DNA from: Solirubrobacterales bacterium
GTDB taxonomy: Bacteria > Actinomycetota > Thermoleophilia > Solirubrobacterales > Solirubrobacteraceae
Assembly (NCBI GenBank): GCA_027449125.1
Contig: DAIDME010000089.1
Location: forward strand, 62,001-126,000
Length of the DNA: 64,000 nt
Direction of reading: 5' to 3'
The notes under the pieces were generated by a model. It saw only the letters and a list, made by a program, of their open reading frames with translations, did not search any database and was not told the DNA's origin. Positions 33,801-44,054 of this stretch are shown here, piece after piece. Within the stretch, counting starts at the first letter, position 1; each line of letters begins with the position of its first letter. Made by a program: the position numbers and the translations under genes.

Positions 33801-34388
33801 GTGTCAACAGCCCCCCGATCGACGCATCGCGCCAAGCTGCTCGAAGCGGCAGGAACACTGCTGCGCGAGCGCCAGTACGGCAACATCACCGCACGCGATC
33901 TGGTCGCGGCATCGAACACCAACCTCGGCTCGATCGGCTACCACTTCGGCTCCAAGGAGGCGCTGCTCAACGAGGCGATCGGGCTGGCCTTTGAGGAGTG
34001 GACCGACGCGATCATCCGTGCCACACGCATCGACTCGGGCTCGGGACCACCTGGGCTGACCGACTCGTTACGAGCCGTGCTCGGCCAGTACGACACGATC
34101 CGCCCCTATCACCAGGCCTACATCGAGGCACTGGCGCGCAGCGCCCGCTCGCCGCAGCTGCGCGACCAGCTCGCAGCACACTACAACCGCCAACGCGACC
34201 GCATCGCGGCGCTGCTGCTCGACTCAGGCAGAGCGCCGATCGCCGCCGAGCACGCGCGGCTGCACGCATCGCTGGCGATCGCAGCGGCTGACGGTTTGCT
34301 CATCCAGGCCTTCATCGACCCCGACAGCGCTCCCACCAGCCAGGACCTGGCCGCCCTCAGCGGCAACCGTGCCGCCAGTGGCCACTAG
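33801..34388 (+). CDS. TetR-family transcriptional regulator
   Basis: 195 aa. The N-terminal helix-turn-helix reads RAKLLEAAGTLLRERQYGNITARDLVAASNTNLGSIGYHFGSKEALLNEA, the standard TetR start, with the recognition helix ending YHFGSKEALL. The C-terminal ligand domain is generic. Begins with GTG at 33801. It is divergent from the GNAT gene, with a palindrome just upstream; ligand unknown. Confidence 0.88.
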   Translation: MSTAPRSTHRAKLLEAAGTLLRERQYGNITARDLVAASNTNLGSIGYHFGSKEALLNEAIGLAFEEWTDAIIRATRIDSGSGPPGLTDSLRAVLGQYDTIRPYHQAYIEALARSARSPQLRDQLAAHYNRQRDRIAALLLDSGRAPIAAEHARLHASLAIAAADGLLIQAFIDPDSAPTSQDLAALSGNRAASGH

Positions 34389-34402
34389 GCTTAGGGCAAT
34401 CC

Positions 34403-34876
34403 ATGATCTGGTTCGTGCTGCTCGTGCTCTGGCCGCTGGCCGAGCTCTACGTGATCATCAAGCTCTCAGAGGCGATCGGCTTTCTGTGGGTGATCCTGCT
34501 GCTGGTCGTCAGCTGGCCGATCGGCTGGAGGCTGATCCGCCACCAGGGCCGAGCCGCCACACGTCACCTGCGAGACGCCCTGCTCGCGGGCAGTACCCCG
34601 ACCAAGGAGGTGCTGGATGGCGCGCTCGTGCTGTTCGGTGCGGCGCTGTTGCTAGTGCCCGGATTCATCACCGACACCATCGGCGTCCTCCTCTTGCTGC
34701 CACCGACAAGAGCACTGATACGACCGCTCGTCGCACGCAACCATCGCAGCGCCTGGCTCACGCGCCTGGCCGGTGCTGCCAGCTGGGTCCCGGGGGGCGG
34801 TGGCCGCCACTACAAAGACGACTACGACGCTGAGGCCACGGCGGCTGACGTCGACGAGCCACAGCTGAGAGCATGA
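34403..34876 (+). CDS. fxsA: FxsA-family membrane protein
   Basis: 157 aa with two N-terminal hydrophobic segments (MIWFVLLVLWPLAELYVIIKL and a following one) and a third at about residue 75-95, ending in a soluble charged tail. The sequence GFLWVILLLVVSWPIGWRLIR with the following HLRDALLAG and GALVLFGAALLLVPGFITD is the FxsA signature. E. coli FxsA affects phage exclusion; the role here is unknown. The next gene starts 4 bases before its stop, so the two are coupled. Confidence 0.85.
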   Translation: MIWFVLLVLWPLAELYVIIKLSEAIGFLWVILLLVVSWPIGWRLIRHQGRAATRHLRDALLAGSTPTKEVLDGALVLFGAALLLVPGFITDTIGVLLLLPPTRALIRPLVARNHRSAWLTRLAGAASWVPGGGGRHYKDDYDAEATAADVDEPQLRA

Positions 34877-35616
34877 CCGCGATGGATCCGTCCAAGCTGC
34901 AGCTGGCGATCTTCGCAGATCACGAGCATGACCTCTGGGGAGTCATCCTCGCTGGCGCGAACGCGAGCATCGCAATCGGGACATTGCAGACGGGGGCACT
35001 GACCCCGGAACCCGTGAAGCTGACAGAAGACAGCGGCACCTGGCTGCTCGAGGGCGCCGACTGTGAGCTGGTGGTCACGCCCACGCCCCCTAGCAGCAGG
35101 ACCCCGCAGGACGGGGCGATCGAGCCGTGCCAGCTGGCCGGGACGCTGACGCTCGCGGGCGCGAAGCGCCCGCTGCAAACACCCGGCGTCCGCGGCACCG
35201 CGCCGCAGCCGGCGGCCGGCGGCTCGCTTCGGCTGTTCGGATCCTGGTTCCCGGCCGGACAGGAACTCGGCCTGCTGGCGCTTCGCCAACCGGGCGCGCA
35301 CAGCGGCGTCGAGGATCAGATCAGCGTCACCGCGCGCGGCGAGGAGCAGCCAATGGTGATCGACCCGCGCCTTTCGACCACCTACAGCGGCGCCGGCGAG
35401 CCGATCCGCATCGGGCTCGAGCTGTGGCTGGGCGAAGCCGAGCCGACCGACGATGCCGAGCTGCTGCCACGCCGCGTTGCCGGCCGTGCCAGCGGCTCGA
35501 GCGCGAGCGTCGGGAGCCTGCGCAGCTTCGCCTTTGAGTGCGTCACGCGTGGCGAGCCTGGGGCCGGGGTTTACGTGCTCGCCACCGCCCCGCCCGGCAA
35601 AGCATTGGCAGCTTAG
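34873..35616 (+). CDS. Hypothetical protein, coupled to fxsA
   Basis: 247 aa with no recognisable domain, no signal peptide and no membrane segment; two Cys only at a distance. The 4-base overlap with fxsA, and the presence of beta-rich, evenly hydrophilic sequence, support that it is real. Possibly it assists the FxsA protein. No homologue recalled with certainty. Confidence 0.65.
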   Translation: MTAMDPSKLQLAIFADHEHDLWGVILAGANASIAIGTLQTGALTPEPVKLTEDSGTWLLEGADCELVVTPTPPSSRTPQDGAIEPCQLAGTLTLAGAKRPLQTPGVRGTAPQPAAGGSLRLFGSWFPAGQELGLLALRQPGAHSGVEDQISVTARGEEQPMVIDPRLSTTYSGAGEPIRIGLELWLGEAEPTDDAELLPRRVAGRASGSSASVGSLRSFAFECVTRGEPGAGVYVLATAPPGKALAA

Positions 35617-36015
35617 TGGTGCCTGCCGCAAGTACCGTCTGTCTTGACGGCTTGCAACCATGCGGCTCGCGGCTTCATCGGACGCGCTCCCGCAATCATC
35701 GCCTTGCGCTCCTGAACCCACGACAGATCCTGGCGTAGCGCTCCGTTTCGGTGCGCGGGCGCGGATGGTGGGGGGCACACAAGCCGGGCCTCGAGCCACC
35801 GCGTGCGGCTTGCACCAGGCAGTCAAAATGCATAAAGTGCGCGCCCACAGCGGCACTTTGGTCAAACTGTGCACGTTTTTGGGGATCAGATGCAACAAGT
35901 GGCATCTGGGCCTCGCACTTTGCGCATTTCAGCTGGCTGGTGAGCGCTGAATCCGGGGGCCGTCATGCTCGGTCCGCGCTCGTCAATCCACAACGGAACT
36001 TACGACGGGAACCAC
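35617..36015. other. Intergenic region holding repeat copy C
   Basis: 399 bases without a gene between a plus-strand and a minus-strand gene (converging). Copy C of the hairpin element fills about a third of it, with homology to copy B's flank reaching leftward to about 35780. No strong terminator is obvious outside the element, so the element itself could serve as one. Confidence 0.6.
35813..35942. repeat. Hairpin-rich inverted-repeat element, copy C (about 130 bp)
   Basis: Arms CACCAGGCAGTCAAAATGC at the left and a matching inverted arm ending GCTGGCTGGTG at the right form an imperfect terminal repeat of about 30 bp. Inner TIR parts AAATGCATAAAGTGCG (35826-35841) and CGCACTTTGCGCATTT (35914-35929) pair at 14 of 16 positions. 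It is in the opposite orientation to copy B. Its central stem is weaker than in B: CAGATGC/GCATCTG only. Confidence 0.8.
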
Positions 36016-36471
36016 TTAGTTCTCGCTTCCGAGCCTGTCCCAACAGTAGAGTTCGAGGCACTCGGCGGCCAGGCGCCTGCAGCGCTCCTCGGTCAGCCAC
36101 GGCAGTACCTGATCAAGCGCCTCCTCCTCGCCCAGCCCGGCATCGAAGGCATCCTCGCCGCGAAACCCGGCAGCGATCCTCAGAGCCTCACGGCGGTTAT
36201 CGCCGAGCGACGGGAACACGTTGACCAGGAACTCCTTGTTCGGAACCGGATGGCCCACCTCGAGCGATGCGTGCCAGGCCGCGAGCAGTGAGAGGTCGTG
36301 CTCGTCCAGGTCGGCGACGGCGCGGCAGTAGTGCGAAAGCAGGTCGGCCTCGGGAATCTCATCGACCCAGGCTGCGACCACCTCTCCGAGGATCTGGCGC
36401 CGCGCCTCACGGCCGACCGAGTCCGCGATTACGCGGATCGCGTCCTGCGGCTCGATGAAGCAAAGTGACAT
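36016..36471 (-). CDS. Hypothetical protein
   Basis: A 151-aa acidic, helix-rich protein (start MSLCFIEPQDAIRVIADSV) with no family I can name. Longer in-frame starts exist, but the ATG at 36471 begins the coherent sequence. It follows, on the same strand, the Cys/His-motif protein by 64 bases and may share a transcript with it. Three Cys in the last third (ERC, ECLELYCW) are of unknown meaning. Confidence 0.55.
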   Translation of the reverse strand: MSLCFIEPQDAIRVIADSVGREARRQILGEVVAAWVDEIPEADLLSHYCRAVADLDEHDLSLLAAWHASLEVGHPVPNKEFLVNVFPSLGDNRREALRIAAGFRGEDAFDAGLGEEEALDQVLPWLTEERCRRLAAECLELYCWDRLGSEN

Positions 36472-36535
36472 GGTGGCTCCGGCATAGGGCTTGTTCTCCG
36501 CCGCGCAATGTAGGCGCCGAGCCGGACGGAGCGAC

Positions 36536-37507
36536 CTACTGGCCCGCCTCCGGGCCGGCCAGCCCCAGCGCATGCAGGGCTTTCCCCGTCAGCACCGCCA
36601 CGCTCGAACTATCGGCCTCGGCCTCACCAGCCGTGCGCGTGCCGGTGCCCCAGTCGTGCAGGGCGAGATCGAGCGCCGCCAGCGGCGCTCCGCATGCCTG
36701 CGCCAGCACCGCCGCGCGACGCTCGAGCAGCTGCCGGTCGCCGATCCCGAAGACGCGCTTGGCAGCCAGGGTTGCCTCGTTCTCCCCACTCAAGAACAGC
36801 TGTCCCGCCGCCATCGGGTAGACCCCGAGCCCGCCGAGCAGCGTCAGCAACTCGAAGCTGATGTCGCGATTGAATCCATGCAAGGTTCCGAGTCGCTCGA
36901 AGGCGCGCTCGAAGCGGCGCTCGGGAGTCCAGTTCAGCTCACCGCTCAACGCAGCCGCCAGCGACCCCTGCCGCTGCCCCCAGGCGAGCACGGCGGCAAG
37001 CGCGCCTTCGCGCCCCGCATCTGACTCGATGCCGCGCAAGCCGCTCAGCACGTGCCCGACAGCTCGTTCGGTGCGGCCATTCGGATCGCCCGCCGACGCC
37101 AGCTCGAGCCAGATCGCAGGTGCGTGCTGCGTGCGCTCACCGGCCGCCAGGAGCTCCATCAAGGCGATCCGGGCGGCGGCAAAGCCGATTTCGCTGGCCA
37201 GACGCGCCGCGTCTTCACCGGAGCGCAGCCCCGGCACCAGCGGCGACTCATACCCATCCTCGGCGCCGCGCGCCAGGCGCCGGACACGCACGGTGCCGCT
37301 GCGCACAGGCGGAGCCTGGCGCGCCGCCGGCGGTCGGCGCTGCGCGGCATCAAGTGGCGAGCGCGGAGCACGCGCGCCCGTGCGCTCACGCGGCTCGCTC
37401 ACCCGGTGGCCGCCGGGCGAGACGAGCGGACGCACCTCGAAGTTCTGCTCGCGCGCACAGATCGTGCAGTTGGCGAGCAGGCGGTTGTGTCGGCAGAAGG
37501 TGGGCAC
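36536..37507 (-). CDS. Hypothetical zinc-motif protein, possibly related to aGPT-pyrophosphorylase clade
   Basis: A 323-aa protein. The GTG at 37507 precedes FCRHNRLLANCTICARE, a Cys-x2-His-x6-Cys-x2-Cys zinc-binding cluster. Residues about 150-300 are helical with LAAKRVFGIGDRQLLERRA and ALDLALHDWG, a pattern I associate, from memory only, with proteins named alpha-glutamyl/putrescinyl thymine pyrophosphorylase clade 3 (HhH-GPD-related). I could not verify this. It follows gltD on the same strand, separated by about 216 bases. Function unknown; a DNA- or base-related role is a weak inference. Confidence 0.5.
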   Translation of the reverse strand: MPTFCRHNRLLANCTICAREQNFEVRPLVSPGGHRVSEPRERTGARAPRSPLDAAQRRPPAARQAPPVRSGTVRVRRLARGAEDGYESPLVPGLRSGEDAARLASEIGFAAARIALMELLAAGERTQHAPAIWLELASAGDPNGRTERAVGHVLSGLRGIESDAGREGALAAVLAWGQRQGSLAAALSGELNWTPERRFERAFERLGTLHGFNRDISFELLTLLGGLGVYPMAAGQLFLSGENEATLAAKRVFGIGDRQLLERRAAVLAQACGAPLAALDLALHDWGTGTRTAGEAEADSSSVAVLTGKALHALGLAGPEAGQ

Positions 37508-37723
37508 GGCTCCAATCGTCGCACGCCGTCGCGGCGGGTGCTGATTGCTGGGAGACCCGGCTCCATCCGGGCCCCCCAGCTGGCCGGGGAAGTGGGGGCG
37601 CAGCTCCCCGGCTGATTGGGCGAGGTCTTCCCACCCAAAGCTCCGCCGCTTAAACGTAGCCGCTGCAGAGGGGCCCACCACCTAAGAAATGGGAAAGAGC
37701 TTCGGCCAAGCCCCCGGCGGGGG

Positions 37724-39316
37724 TCAGTCGTCGCGCCGTGCGCCGGGACCCGTGAAGAACTGGTCACCCGGGCGAACGGTGCCGGCCGCCTCCGCTTCGT
37801 GGCGCAGGGTGCTGTCCGGCTCACCGCTCCAGGCCCCGATCGCCAAGAGCTCTCGGTCCTGATCCATCGGCGTGCCGCCGAGCGCCCGGTTGACAACGCG
37901 TGCGCACTTACGACCCTCGGCGATCGCGGTCACGATCAGCGACTGGCCGATGCGCGCATCTCCGCAGGCGAAGACGTGCTCGTGCGAGGTCTTGTAGGTG
38001 CGTTCCGTGCGGATGTTGCCGCGATGGTCCAGATCCAGCGCGAGCTCCGAAACGAGCCCGTCGTGCTCGGGATGCTCGAAACCGATCGCGATCAGCACCA
38101 GGTCTGCGTCGACCACGAACTCGCTGCCCGGGACTGGCGTCAGATCGCGCGATGAAGCGCCCGTCACTTTGCGGGCATATACGTGCGTGACCCTGCCCTG
38201 CTCGCCGCCGAAGCCGACGACCTCGGTGCCCCAGCGCCGCTCTCCCCCCTCCTCCAGTGCGTAGGTCATGGCAGTCCGCTTGGGCGGCAGCGGCCACGGG
38301 TGCCGGGAGTCCGAGTTGCGCAGCTCAGCGTAGACATCGAGGATCCTGGCGCTCTTTGCGCCCTCGCGCAGAGCATTGGAGATGCAGTCCATGCCCGTGT
38401 CGCCTCCACCGATCACGATCACGTGCTTGCCGGCGGCCGTGATCACCGCTTCGGGCGCGACCTCGCGGGCCGGCCCGCCGGCGTGCCTGGCCACCCAGCG
38501 GTTGCGCTGATAGAGGTAGTCCATGGCCATGTGGATGCCGGCATGCTCGCGACCGGGCACCTCGATGTCACGCGAAACGCGTGAGCCGATCGCGACGACC
38601 AGGGCATCGTGGTCGCGCCGCAGCGCGTCTACCTCAACGTCAACTCCAACGTTAGTGTTGTAGCGGAAGCTGATGCCCTCCTGCTCGAGGATCGCCACCC
38701 GCCTGTCGATCACGCCCTTTTCGAGCTTGGCGTCGGGCACGCCGAAGCGCATCAGCCCGCCGGGAGCCTCGTCCCGCTCGTATACGGTCACGCGGTGACC
38801 GATGCGGTTGAGCTCAGCTGCCACAGCCAGCCCGGCCGGCCCGGCACCGACCACGCCGACGCTCTTGCCGGAGCGCCGAGCCGGCGGCTCCGCGACCACC
38901 CAGCCCTCGGCGAAGGCGCGCTCCGCGATCGCCAGCTCGACCTGCTCGATGGAGACGGGCTCGTCGGCGATCGCAAGCACGCAGGCGGATTCGCACGGCG
39001 CCGGGCAGATGCGCCCCGTGAACTCGGGGAAGTTGTTGGTGGCGTGCAGCTGGTCGATCGCCTCACGCCACTTGCCCCGGTAGACCAGATCGTTCCAATC
39101 CGGAATGAGGTTGCCGAGTGGACAGCCCTCATGACAGAACGGCACCCCACAGTCCATGCAGCGCGCAGCCTGACGCTGCACTTCAGGCTCAGGTTGGACC
39201 CTGAAGTACGGTGCGTAATCGGCCACGCGCTCGCCCGGGTCGCGCTTGTCGAAGCCGACTCGGTGGATCTTCAGGAACGCGCCCAGCTCACCCAAGGTGA
39301 TCGCCACCCGCCGCAC
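37724..39316 (-). CDS. gltD: Glutamate synthase (NADPH) small subunit
   Basis: 530 aa. The N-terminal Cys clusters [17 protein letters not shown] and [10 protein letters not shown] bind [4Fe-4S]; they are followed by [13 protein letters not shown] (FAD) and [11 protein letters not shown] (NADPH) and the end [16 protein letters not shown]. It channels electrons from NADPH to the large subunit. The start is uncertain: GTG at 39316 or 39307, or TTG at 39295 ([15 protein letters not shown]), all overlapping the gltB stop. Overlap by only 8 bases favours TTG 39295. Confidence 0.93.
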   Translation of the reverse strand: MRRVAITLGELGAFLKIHRVGFDKRDPGERVADYAPYFRVQPEPEVQRQAARCMDCGVPFCHEGCPLGNLIPDWNDLVYRGKWREAIDQLHATNNFPEFTGRICPAPCESACVLAIADEPVSIEQVELAIAERAFAEGWVVAEPPARRSGKSVGVVGAGPAGLAVAAELNRIGHRVTVYERDEAPGGLMRFGVPDAKLEKGVIDRRVAILEQEGISFRYNTNVGVDVEVDALRRDHDALVVAIGSRVSRDIEVPGREHAGIHMAMDYLYQRNRWVARHAGGPAREVAPEAVITAAGKHVIVIGGGDTGMDCISNALREGAKSARILDVYAELRNSDSRHPWPLPPKRTAMTYALEEGGERRWGTEVVGFGGEQGRVTHVYARKVTGASSRDLTPVPGSEFVVDADLVLIAIGFEHPEHDGLVSELALDLDHRGNIRTERTYKTSHEHVFACGDARIGQSLIVTAIAEGRKCARVVNRALGGTPMDQDRELLAIGAWSGEPDSTLRHEAEAAGTVRPGDQFFTGPGARRDD

Positions 39317-42300
39317 TGACCGCCCGGGCGACGCTGCCGGCCAGCGGGCCGGCAGCGGCAGCGGCCCGCTCCCGGCGCTCGAGCGCGAGACGATAGTCGC
39401 GCGGCATCACCTTGACGAACCGCTCGCGAGCATGCTCCCAGCGCGCGAGCACGTTGCGCGCCACCAACGAGCCGGTGCGCTGCGCGTGCTCGGCGATCAG
39501 GGAGCGAAGCTCATCGTCATCGCCTTCGGCGAGCTGCTCGAGGTCGACCAGATCGGTGTTGCAGCGCCCCACGAACCGGTTGTCGGAGTCGTAGACATAG
39601 GCGATCCCGCCGCTCATCCCGGCGGCGAAGTTGCGCCCCGTGGGCCCGAGCACCACAACCCTTCCACCGGTCATGTACTCGCAGCCATGATCACCCACGC
39701 CCTCCACGACCGCCACCACGCCAGAGTTGCGCACCGCGAACCGCTCGCCCGCCAGGCCACGGAAGAACGCGCGCCCGGCGGTGGCGCCGTAGATCACCGT
39801 GTTGCCGACGATCGTGTTCTCCTCCGCACGGAAGAGCGCCGCCTCCGGCGGACGGACCACGAGCACGCCACCGGACATGCCCTTGCCGGCGTAGTCGTTG
39901 GTCTCGCCACGCAGCGTCAGTGTGACCCCGGGCGCGAGCCAGGCGCCAAAGCTCTGCCCGGCCGAGCCCGTGAACTCGATGCTGATCGTGTCGTCGGCGA
40001 GCCCGTCCGGGCCGAAGCGGCGGCTGATCTCACCGGAGAGGATGCCGCCCACCGTGCGGTTCACGTTGTGCAGGCCGATCGGACCGATTTTCACGGCCTC
40101 GCGGCGCTCGAGCGCCGGCGAACACTGGCGGACGATCGCCCAGTCGAGCGCATCGTCAAGCACCGGCTCCGGGCCGCGCAGCCGCCGGCGGGCGACGTCG
40201 GCGGGCACCTCGGGACTGGCGAGCACCAGCGAGAGGTCGACCCGCTGAGCCTTCCAGTGATCGATCGCCGCTTCGGCGTCGAGCAGCTCGCTGCGGCCGA
40301 TCATCTCCTCGAAGCGCCGGATGCCGAGCGCCGCCATCAGCCCGCGCACCTCCTCGGCGACGTGCATCAGGTAGTTGATCACGTGGTCAGGCGTACCCCG
40401 AAAGCGTGCCCGCAGGACGGGATCCTGGGTGGCCACGCCGACGGGGCAGGTGTTCAGATGGCAGACCCGCATCATGATGCAGCCCATCGCGATCAGCGGC
40501 GCGGTGGAGAAGCCGAACTCGTCGGCGCCGAGCAACGCGGCCACCACGACGTCACGGCCGGTCTTCATCTGACCGTCCACCTCAACCGTCACGCGGCTGC
40601 GCAGATCGTTGAGCATCAGTGTGTGCTGCGTCTCGGCCAGGCCGATCTCCCACGGCATGCCGGCGCCATGGATCGAGGACTGCGGCGAGGCGCCGGTGCC
40701 GCCTTCACCGCCGGAGATCGTGACGTGGTCGGCGTTGGCCTTGACCACGCCCGCCGCAACGGTGCCGACCCCAACCTCACTGACCAGCTTGACCGAGACG
40801 CTCGCCTTGGGGTTGGCGCAGCGCAGGTCGTAGATCAGCTGCTTCAGGTCCTCGATCGAGTAGATGTCGTGGTGCGGGGGCGGAGAGATCAGCCCCACCC
40901 CTTCGGTCGAGTGGCGGATACGGGCGATGTACTCGTCGACCTTGTGGCCGGGCAGCTGTCCGCCCTCTCCAGGCTTGGCGCCCTGCGCCATCTTGATCTG
41001 CAGCTGGTCGGCGCTGACGAGGTAGTGCGCGGTCACGCCGAAGCGGCCCGAGGCGATCTGCTTGATCTTCGAGCGGCGGTCGTCGCCGTTCGCGTCGGGG
41101 ATGAAGCGTGCCGGGTCCTCGCCACCCTCACCGGTGTTGGACTTCCCGCCCAGGCGGTTCATCGCGATGGCCAGCGTCTCGTGCGCTTCGCGGCTCAGCG
41201 CGCCGAGTGACATGGCCCCGGTGGTGAAGCGCTTGACGATCTGCGCGGCCGGCTCGACCTGGTCCAGGGGAATCGGTTCAGGGAGCGTCCGAAGCTTGAT
41301 CAGCCCACGCAGCGACGAGCGCCTGGTGGCCTCGGCGTCCGCCAGCCGCGTGAACTCCTCATAGGTCTGCCAGCCGTCGCCGGCCTCCCGCCGGACGGCA
41401 TGCTGGAGCTTCGCGACGGTGTCGGGGTTCCAGTTGTGCAGCTCACCGTCACGGCGCCACTGCATCACCCCGCCGACCGGCAGCAGCTCACGCTCGGTCA
41501 GCGGGTAGGCGCGAAAATGGCGCTCGATCGCCTCGGTTGCAAGCTCCCGCAGGCCGATACCGCCGATCCGCGACGCGGTGCCGGTGAAGTGACGCTCCAC
41601 GAGCTCGCGCTCCAGACCGACCGCCTCGAAGATCTGGGCGCCGCAGTAGGACTGGATCGTCGAGATCCCCATCTTTGAGATCGTCTTGAGCAGGCCCTTG
41701 CCGATCGCCTTGACGATCCGCTTCTCCGCCTCCTCCCGGCCGAGATCCTCGGGCAGCAGCGCCCGGTCGGACAGCTCGTCGAGCGACTCGAACATCACGT
41801 AGGGGTTGATCGCTGAGGCGCCGAAGCCGATCAGCGTGGCCATGTCGTGGATCTGGCGCGGCTCGCCTGACTCGATCACGAGGCCGGTGCTGAGCCTTGT
41901 GCCGCAGCGCACCAGGTGCTGGTGGACGGCGGCGACCGCCAGCAGCGACGGCATCGCCACACGCTCGGCCCCCAGGTTGCGATCCGACAGGATCAGGATG
42001 TTGGCGCCGTTTGCGACGTAGCTCGATGCCTCCTCGCAGAGCGCGTCCAAACGGTGAGTCATGCCATCCTCGCCGTCCTCGACCGGCCAGGTGATGTCGA
42101 GCGTGGCCGCGTCGAAGATCTCGTGCGACACCTGACGCAGCTTCTCCAGCTCGCGGTTGCGCAGGATCGGCTGGTCCATCACCAGCTGGTGAGCCTGCTC
42201 GGGAAGCTCTGCCAGCAGGTTGCGCTCGCGGCCGACGCCCACCTGGAGGCTCATCACGACCTGCTCGCGCAAGGGATCGATCGGCGGGTTCGTAACCTGC

Positions 42301-43853
42301 GCGAACAGCTGTTTGAAATAGGCAAACAGCGGCGGCTGGCGGTCTGACAGGACCGCCAGCGCGGTGTCGTTGCCCATCGACACGACCGGCTCCTCGCCCT
42401 TGGCGGCCATCGGCGCGATGACCAGCTTGAGGTCCTCCTGGGAGTACCCGAAGGCCAGCTGCTTGGCCCGCAGCGGCTCGATCCGCGGGACCAGCGGCTC
42501 ACGCTCCGGCAGGTCGTCGATGTGAACCACGGCCTGCTGGTACCAGTCACCGTAGGGCTGCCGGCGAGCGGCGTGGCGCTTGACCTCCTCGTCGTCGACG
42601 ATCCTACCCTGCTCGAGGTCGAGCAGGAACATCTTGCCGGGGGCCAGACGCCCCTTGCGCTGAACGTGCTCCGGCGCGACGGTCAATACGCCCGCCTCTG
42701 AAGCGAGCACCACGTACCCCTCGGTGTCCTGGATCCAGCGCCCCGGCCGCAGCCCGTTGCGGTCGAGCGTCGCGCCGGCGATCTTGCCGTCGGTGAACAC
42801 GACCGCGGCCGGCCCGTCCCAGGGCTCGAGCAGGCACGAGTGGAAGTCGTAGAAGCCCCTGACATCCGGGTCCAGGTCGCGGCGGGTGCGGTATGCCTCG
42901 GGGATCATCATCATCATCGCGTGGGGGATCGAGCGGCCGCTGAGCACGAGCAGCTCGAGGACGTTGTCAAAGGCAGCCGAGTCCGACGCCTGCGGCTGGA
43001 TCACCGGCAGGATCCGGGCCAGATCGTCGCCGAACAGCTCGGAGGCCAGCTGTGACTCGCGCGCCCGCATCCAGTTGGCGTTCCCGCGCAGCGTGTTGAT
43101 CTCGCCGTTGTGGGCGATCATCCGGAACGGGTGGGCGAGCGTCCAGCTCGGGAACGTGTTGGTGCTGAACCGCGAGTGCACGAGCGCCAGGCGGCTCGCG
43201 AGGCGCGGATCGCGCAGGTCAGTGAAGAACCGTGGCAGCTGCGGTGCGGTCAGCATGCCCTTGTAGACGAGCGTGCGCGAGGAGAGGCTTGCGAACGACA
43301 GCTCGTCACCGGCCGCGAGCTCGATCAGGCGGCGGATCACGTAGAGCCTGCGTTCGAACGCGTCCTGGTCGGGCAGGCTGTCGGCGCCGGCGACCAGCAG
43401 CTGACGGATGTAGGGCTGGGAGGCACGGGCGGTCTCGCCCGCATAGCGATCGTCGGTCGGCACGTCGCGCCACCAGATCACCCGCTGGCCCTCGTCGCGA
43501 ACGGTGGTCTCGATCAGCTGCTCGAGCTCGGAGCGACGCTCGGGCTCGTTGGGCAGGAACACCACGCCGACGCCGTACCGGCCCGCCGGCGGGAGGTCGA
43601 TGCCGGCCGCCACGCCACGGAAGAACGCGTCCGGAACCTGAAGCAGGATGCCGGCTCCGTCGCCGGTGTTGGGGTCGGCACCCGCGGCCCCACGGTGCTC
43701 GAGGTTGCCGAGCGCCTCGATCCCCTTCTCGATCACGGCGTGCGTCGCCTCACCCCAGAGCTTGGCTACGAGCGCCACCCCACAGGCGTCGTGCTCGGCT
43801 GACGGCTCATAGAGGCCGCGGGTCGCGGTCGGCGATCGGGTTGCTTGGTTCAT
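39288..43853 (-). CDS. gltB: Glutamate synthase (NADPH) large subunit
   Basis: 1521 aa, the normal size. Residues from about 25: [11 protein letters not shown] with the Ntn-type Cys nucleophile of the glutaminase domain. Central and FMN domains follow ([49 protein letters not shown]), where the three-Cys cluster binds the [3Fe-4S] centre, then the C-terminal beta-helix domain ([31 protein letters not shown]). A GGCC-AGCG hairpin lies in its last codons. A -10-like TATAAA at 43914-43909 precedes the ATG by about 55 bases. Confidence 0.96.
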   Translation of the reverse strand: MNQATRSPTATRGLYEPSAEHDACGVALVAKLWGEATHAVIEKGIEALGNLEHRGAAGADPNTGDGAGILLQVPDAFFRGVAAGIDLPPAGRYGVGVVFLPNEPERRSELEQLIETTVRDEGQRVIWWRDVPTDDRYAGETARASQPYIRQLLVAGADSLPDQDAFERRLYVIRRLIELAAGDELSFASLSSRTLVYKGMLTAPQLPRFFTDLRDPRLASRLALVHSRFSTNTFPSWTLAHPFRMIAHNGEINTLRGNANWMRARESQLASELFGDDLARILPVIQPQASDSAAFDNVLELLVLSGRSIPHAMMMMIPEAYRTRRDLDPDVRGFYDFHSCLLEPWDGPAAVVFTDGKIAGATLDRNGLRPGRWIQDTEGYVVLASEAGVLTVAPEHVQRKGRLAPGKMFLLDLEQGRIVDDEEVKRHAARRQPYGDWYQQAVVHIDDLPEREPLVPRIEPLRAKQLAFGYSQEDLKLVIAPMAAKGEEPVVSMGNDTALAVLSDRQPPLFAYFKQLFAQVTNPPIDPLREQVVMSLQVGVGRERNLLAELPEQAHQLVMDQPILRNRELEKLRQVSHEIFDAATLDITWPVEDGEDGMTHRLDALCEEASSYVANGANILILSDRNLGAERVAMPSLLAVAAVHQHLVRCGTRLSTGLVIESGEPRQIHDMATLIGFGASAINPYVMFESLDELSDRALLPEDLGREEAEKRIVKAIGKGLLKTISKMGISTIQSYCGAQIFEAVGLERELVERHFTGTASRIGGIGLRELATEAIERHFRAYPLTERELLPVGGVMQWRRDGELHNWNPDTVAKLQHAVRREAGDGWQTYEEFTRLADAEATRRSSLRGLIKLRTLPEPIPLDQVEPAAQIVKRFTTGAMSLGALSREAHETLAIAMNRLGGKSNTGEGGEDPARFIPDANGDDRRSKIKQIASGRFGVTAHYLVSADQLQIKMAQGAKPGEGGQLPGHKVDEYIARIRHSTEGVGLISPPPHHDIYSIEDLKQLIYDLRCANPKASVSVKLVSEVGVGTVAAGVVKANADHVTISGGEGGTGASPQSSIHGAGMPWEIGLAETQHTLMLNDLRSRVTVEVDGQMKTGRDVVVAALLGADEFGFSTAPLIAMGCIMMRVCHLNTCPVGVATQDPVLRARFRGTPDHVINYLMHVAEEVRGLMAALGIRRFEEMIGRSELLDAEAAIDHWKAQRVDLSLVLASPEVPADVARRRLRGPEPVLDDALDWAIVRQCSPALERREAVKIGPIGLHNVNRTVGGILSGEISRRFGPDGLADDTISIEFTGSAGQSFGAWLAPGVTLTLRGETNDYAGKGMSGGVLVVRPPEAALFRAEENTIVGNTVIYGATAGRAFFRGLAGERFAVRNSGVVAVVEGVGDHGCEYMTGGRVVVLGPTGRNFAAGMSGGIAYVYDSDNRFVGRCNTDLVDLEQLAEGDDDELRSLIAEHAQRTGSLVARNVLARWEHARERFVKVMPRDYRLALERRERAAAAAGPLAGSVARAVSAAGGDHLG
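39332..39357. repeat. GGCC-AGCG-GGCC hairpin, copy 4 (3' end of gltB)
   Basis: A perfect 11-bp stem (39332-39342 with 39347-39357) with AGCG loop, 42-70 bases before the gltB stop codon and just upstream of the gltD start. Encodes GPLAG in the gltB frame. Confidence 0.6.
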
Positions 43854-43908
43854 CGTCGTAATGGCATCCCGCGCGACTCGGGCGGGTGGTCATTCAGCTG
43901 AGCCTACG

Positions 43909-43914
43909 TTTATA
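43909..43914 (-). promoter_or_regulatory. Candidate gltB -10 box
   Basis: TATAAA on the minus strand (43914-43909), with no clear -35, would start the gltB transcript about 49 bases before the ATG. The gap to the divergent sigma gene also holds an imperfect hairpin at 43970-43998 (GCCAAAGCCACC with GGTGGTTTGGC), in the leader of the sigma gene. Confidence 0.35.
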
Positions 43915-44054
43915 GAGGCTACCCGGTTTACGGAGATGCCCTGAAATGGGCGGCGCGGCGCGCGGAGGTGCCAAAGCCACCCTGTATGGTGGTTTGGCCC
44001 CGGGACAGGCGCGGACCTCACAATGTCGCCGCCGCCGTCGTTGAACTTGACCAG

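Noticed and set aside
32817-35898. Similar peptides encoded across repeat copies (for example LIPKNVH and a following KVP)
   Set aside because: The likeness comes from the DNA repeat itself. Frames have no ribosome site, and conservation follows hairpin pairing rather than codons.
36539-36562. CTGGCCCG...CGGGCCGGCCAG palindrome at the end of the zinc-motif gene as a seventh hairpin copy
   Set aside because: Lacks the GGCC-AGCG-GGCC core and has a bulge; may be an unrelated terminator.
37711-37723. CCCCC-GGC-GGGGG palindrome after gltD as a terminator
   Set aside because: Only 5 bp with a 3-base loop; too weak to claim.
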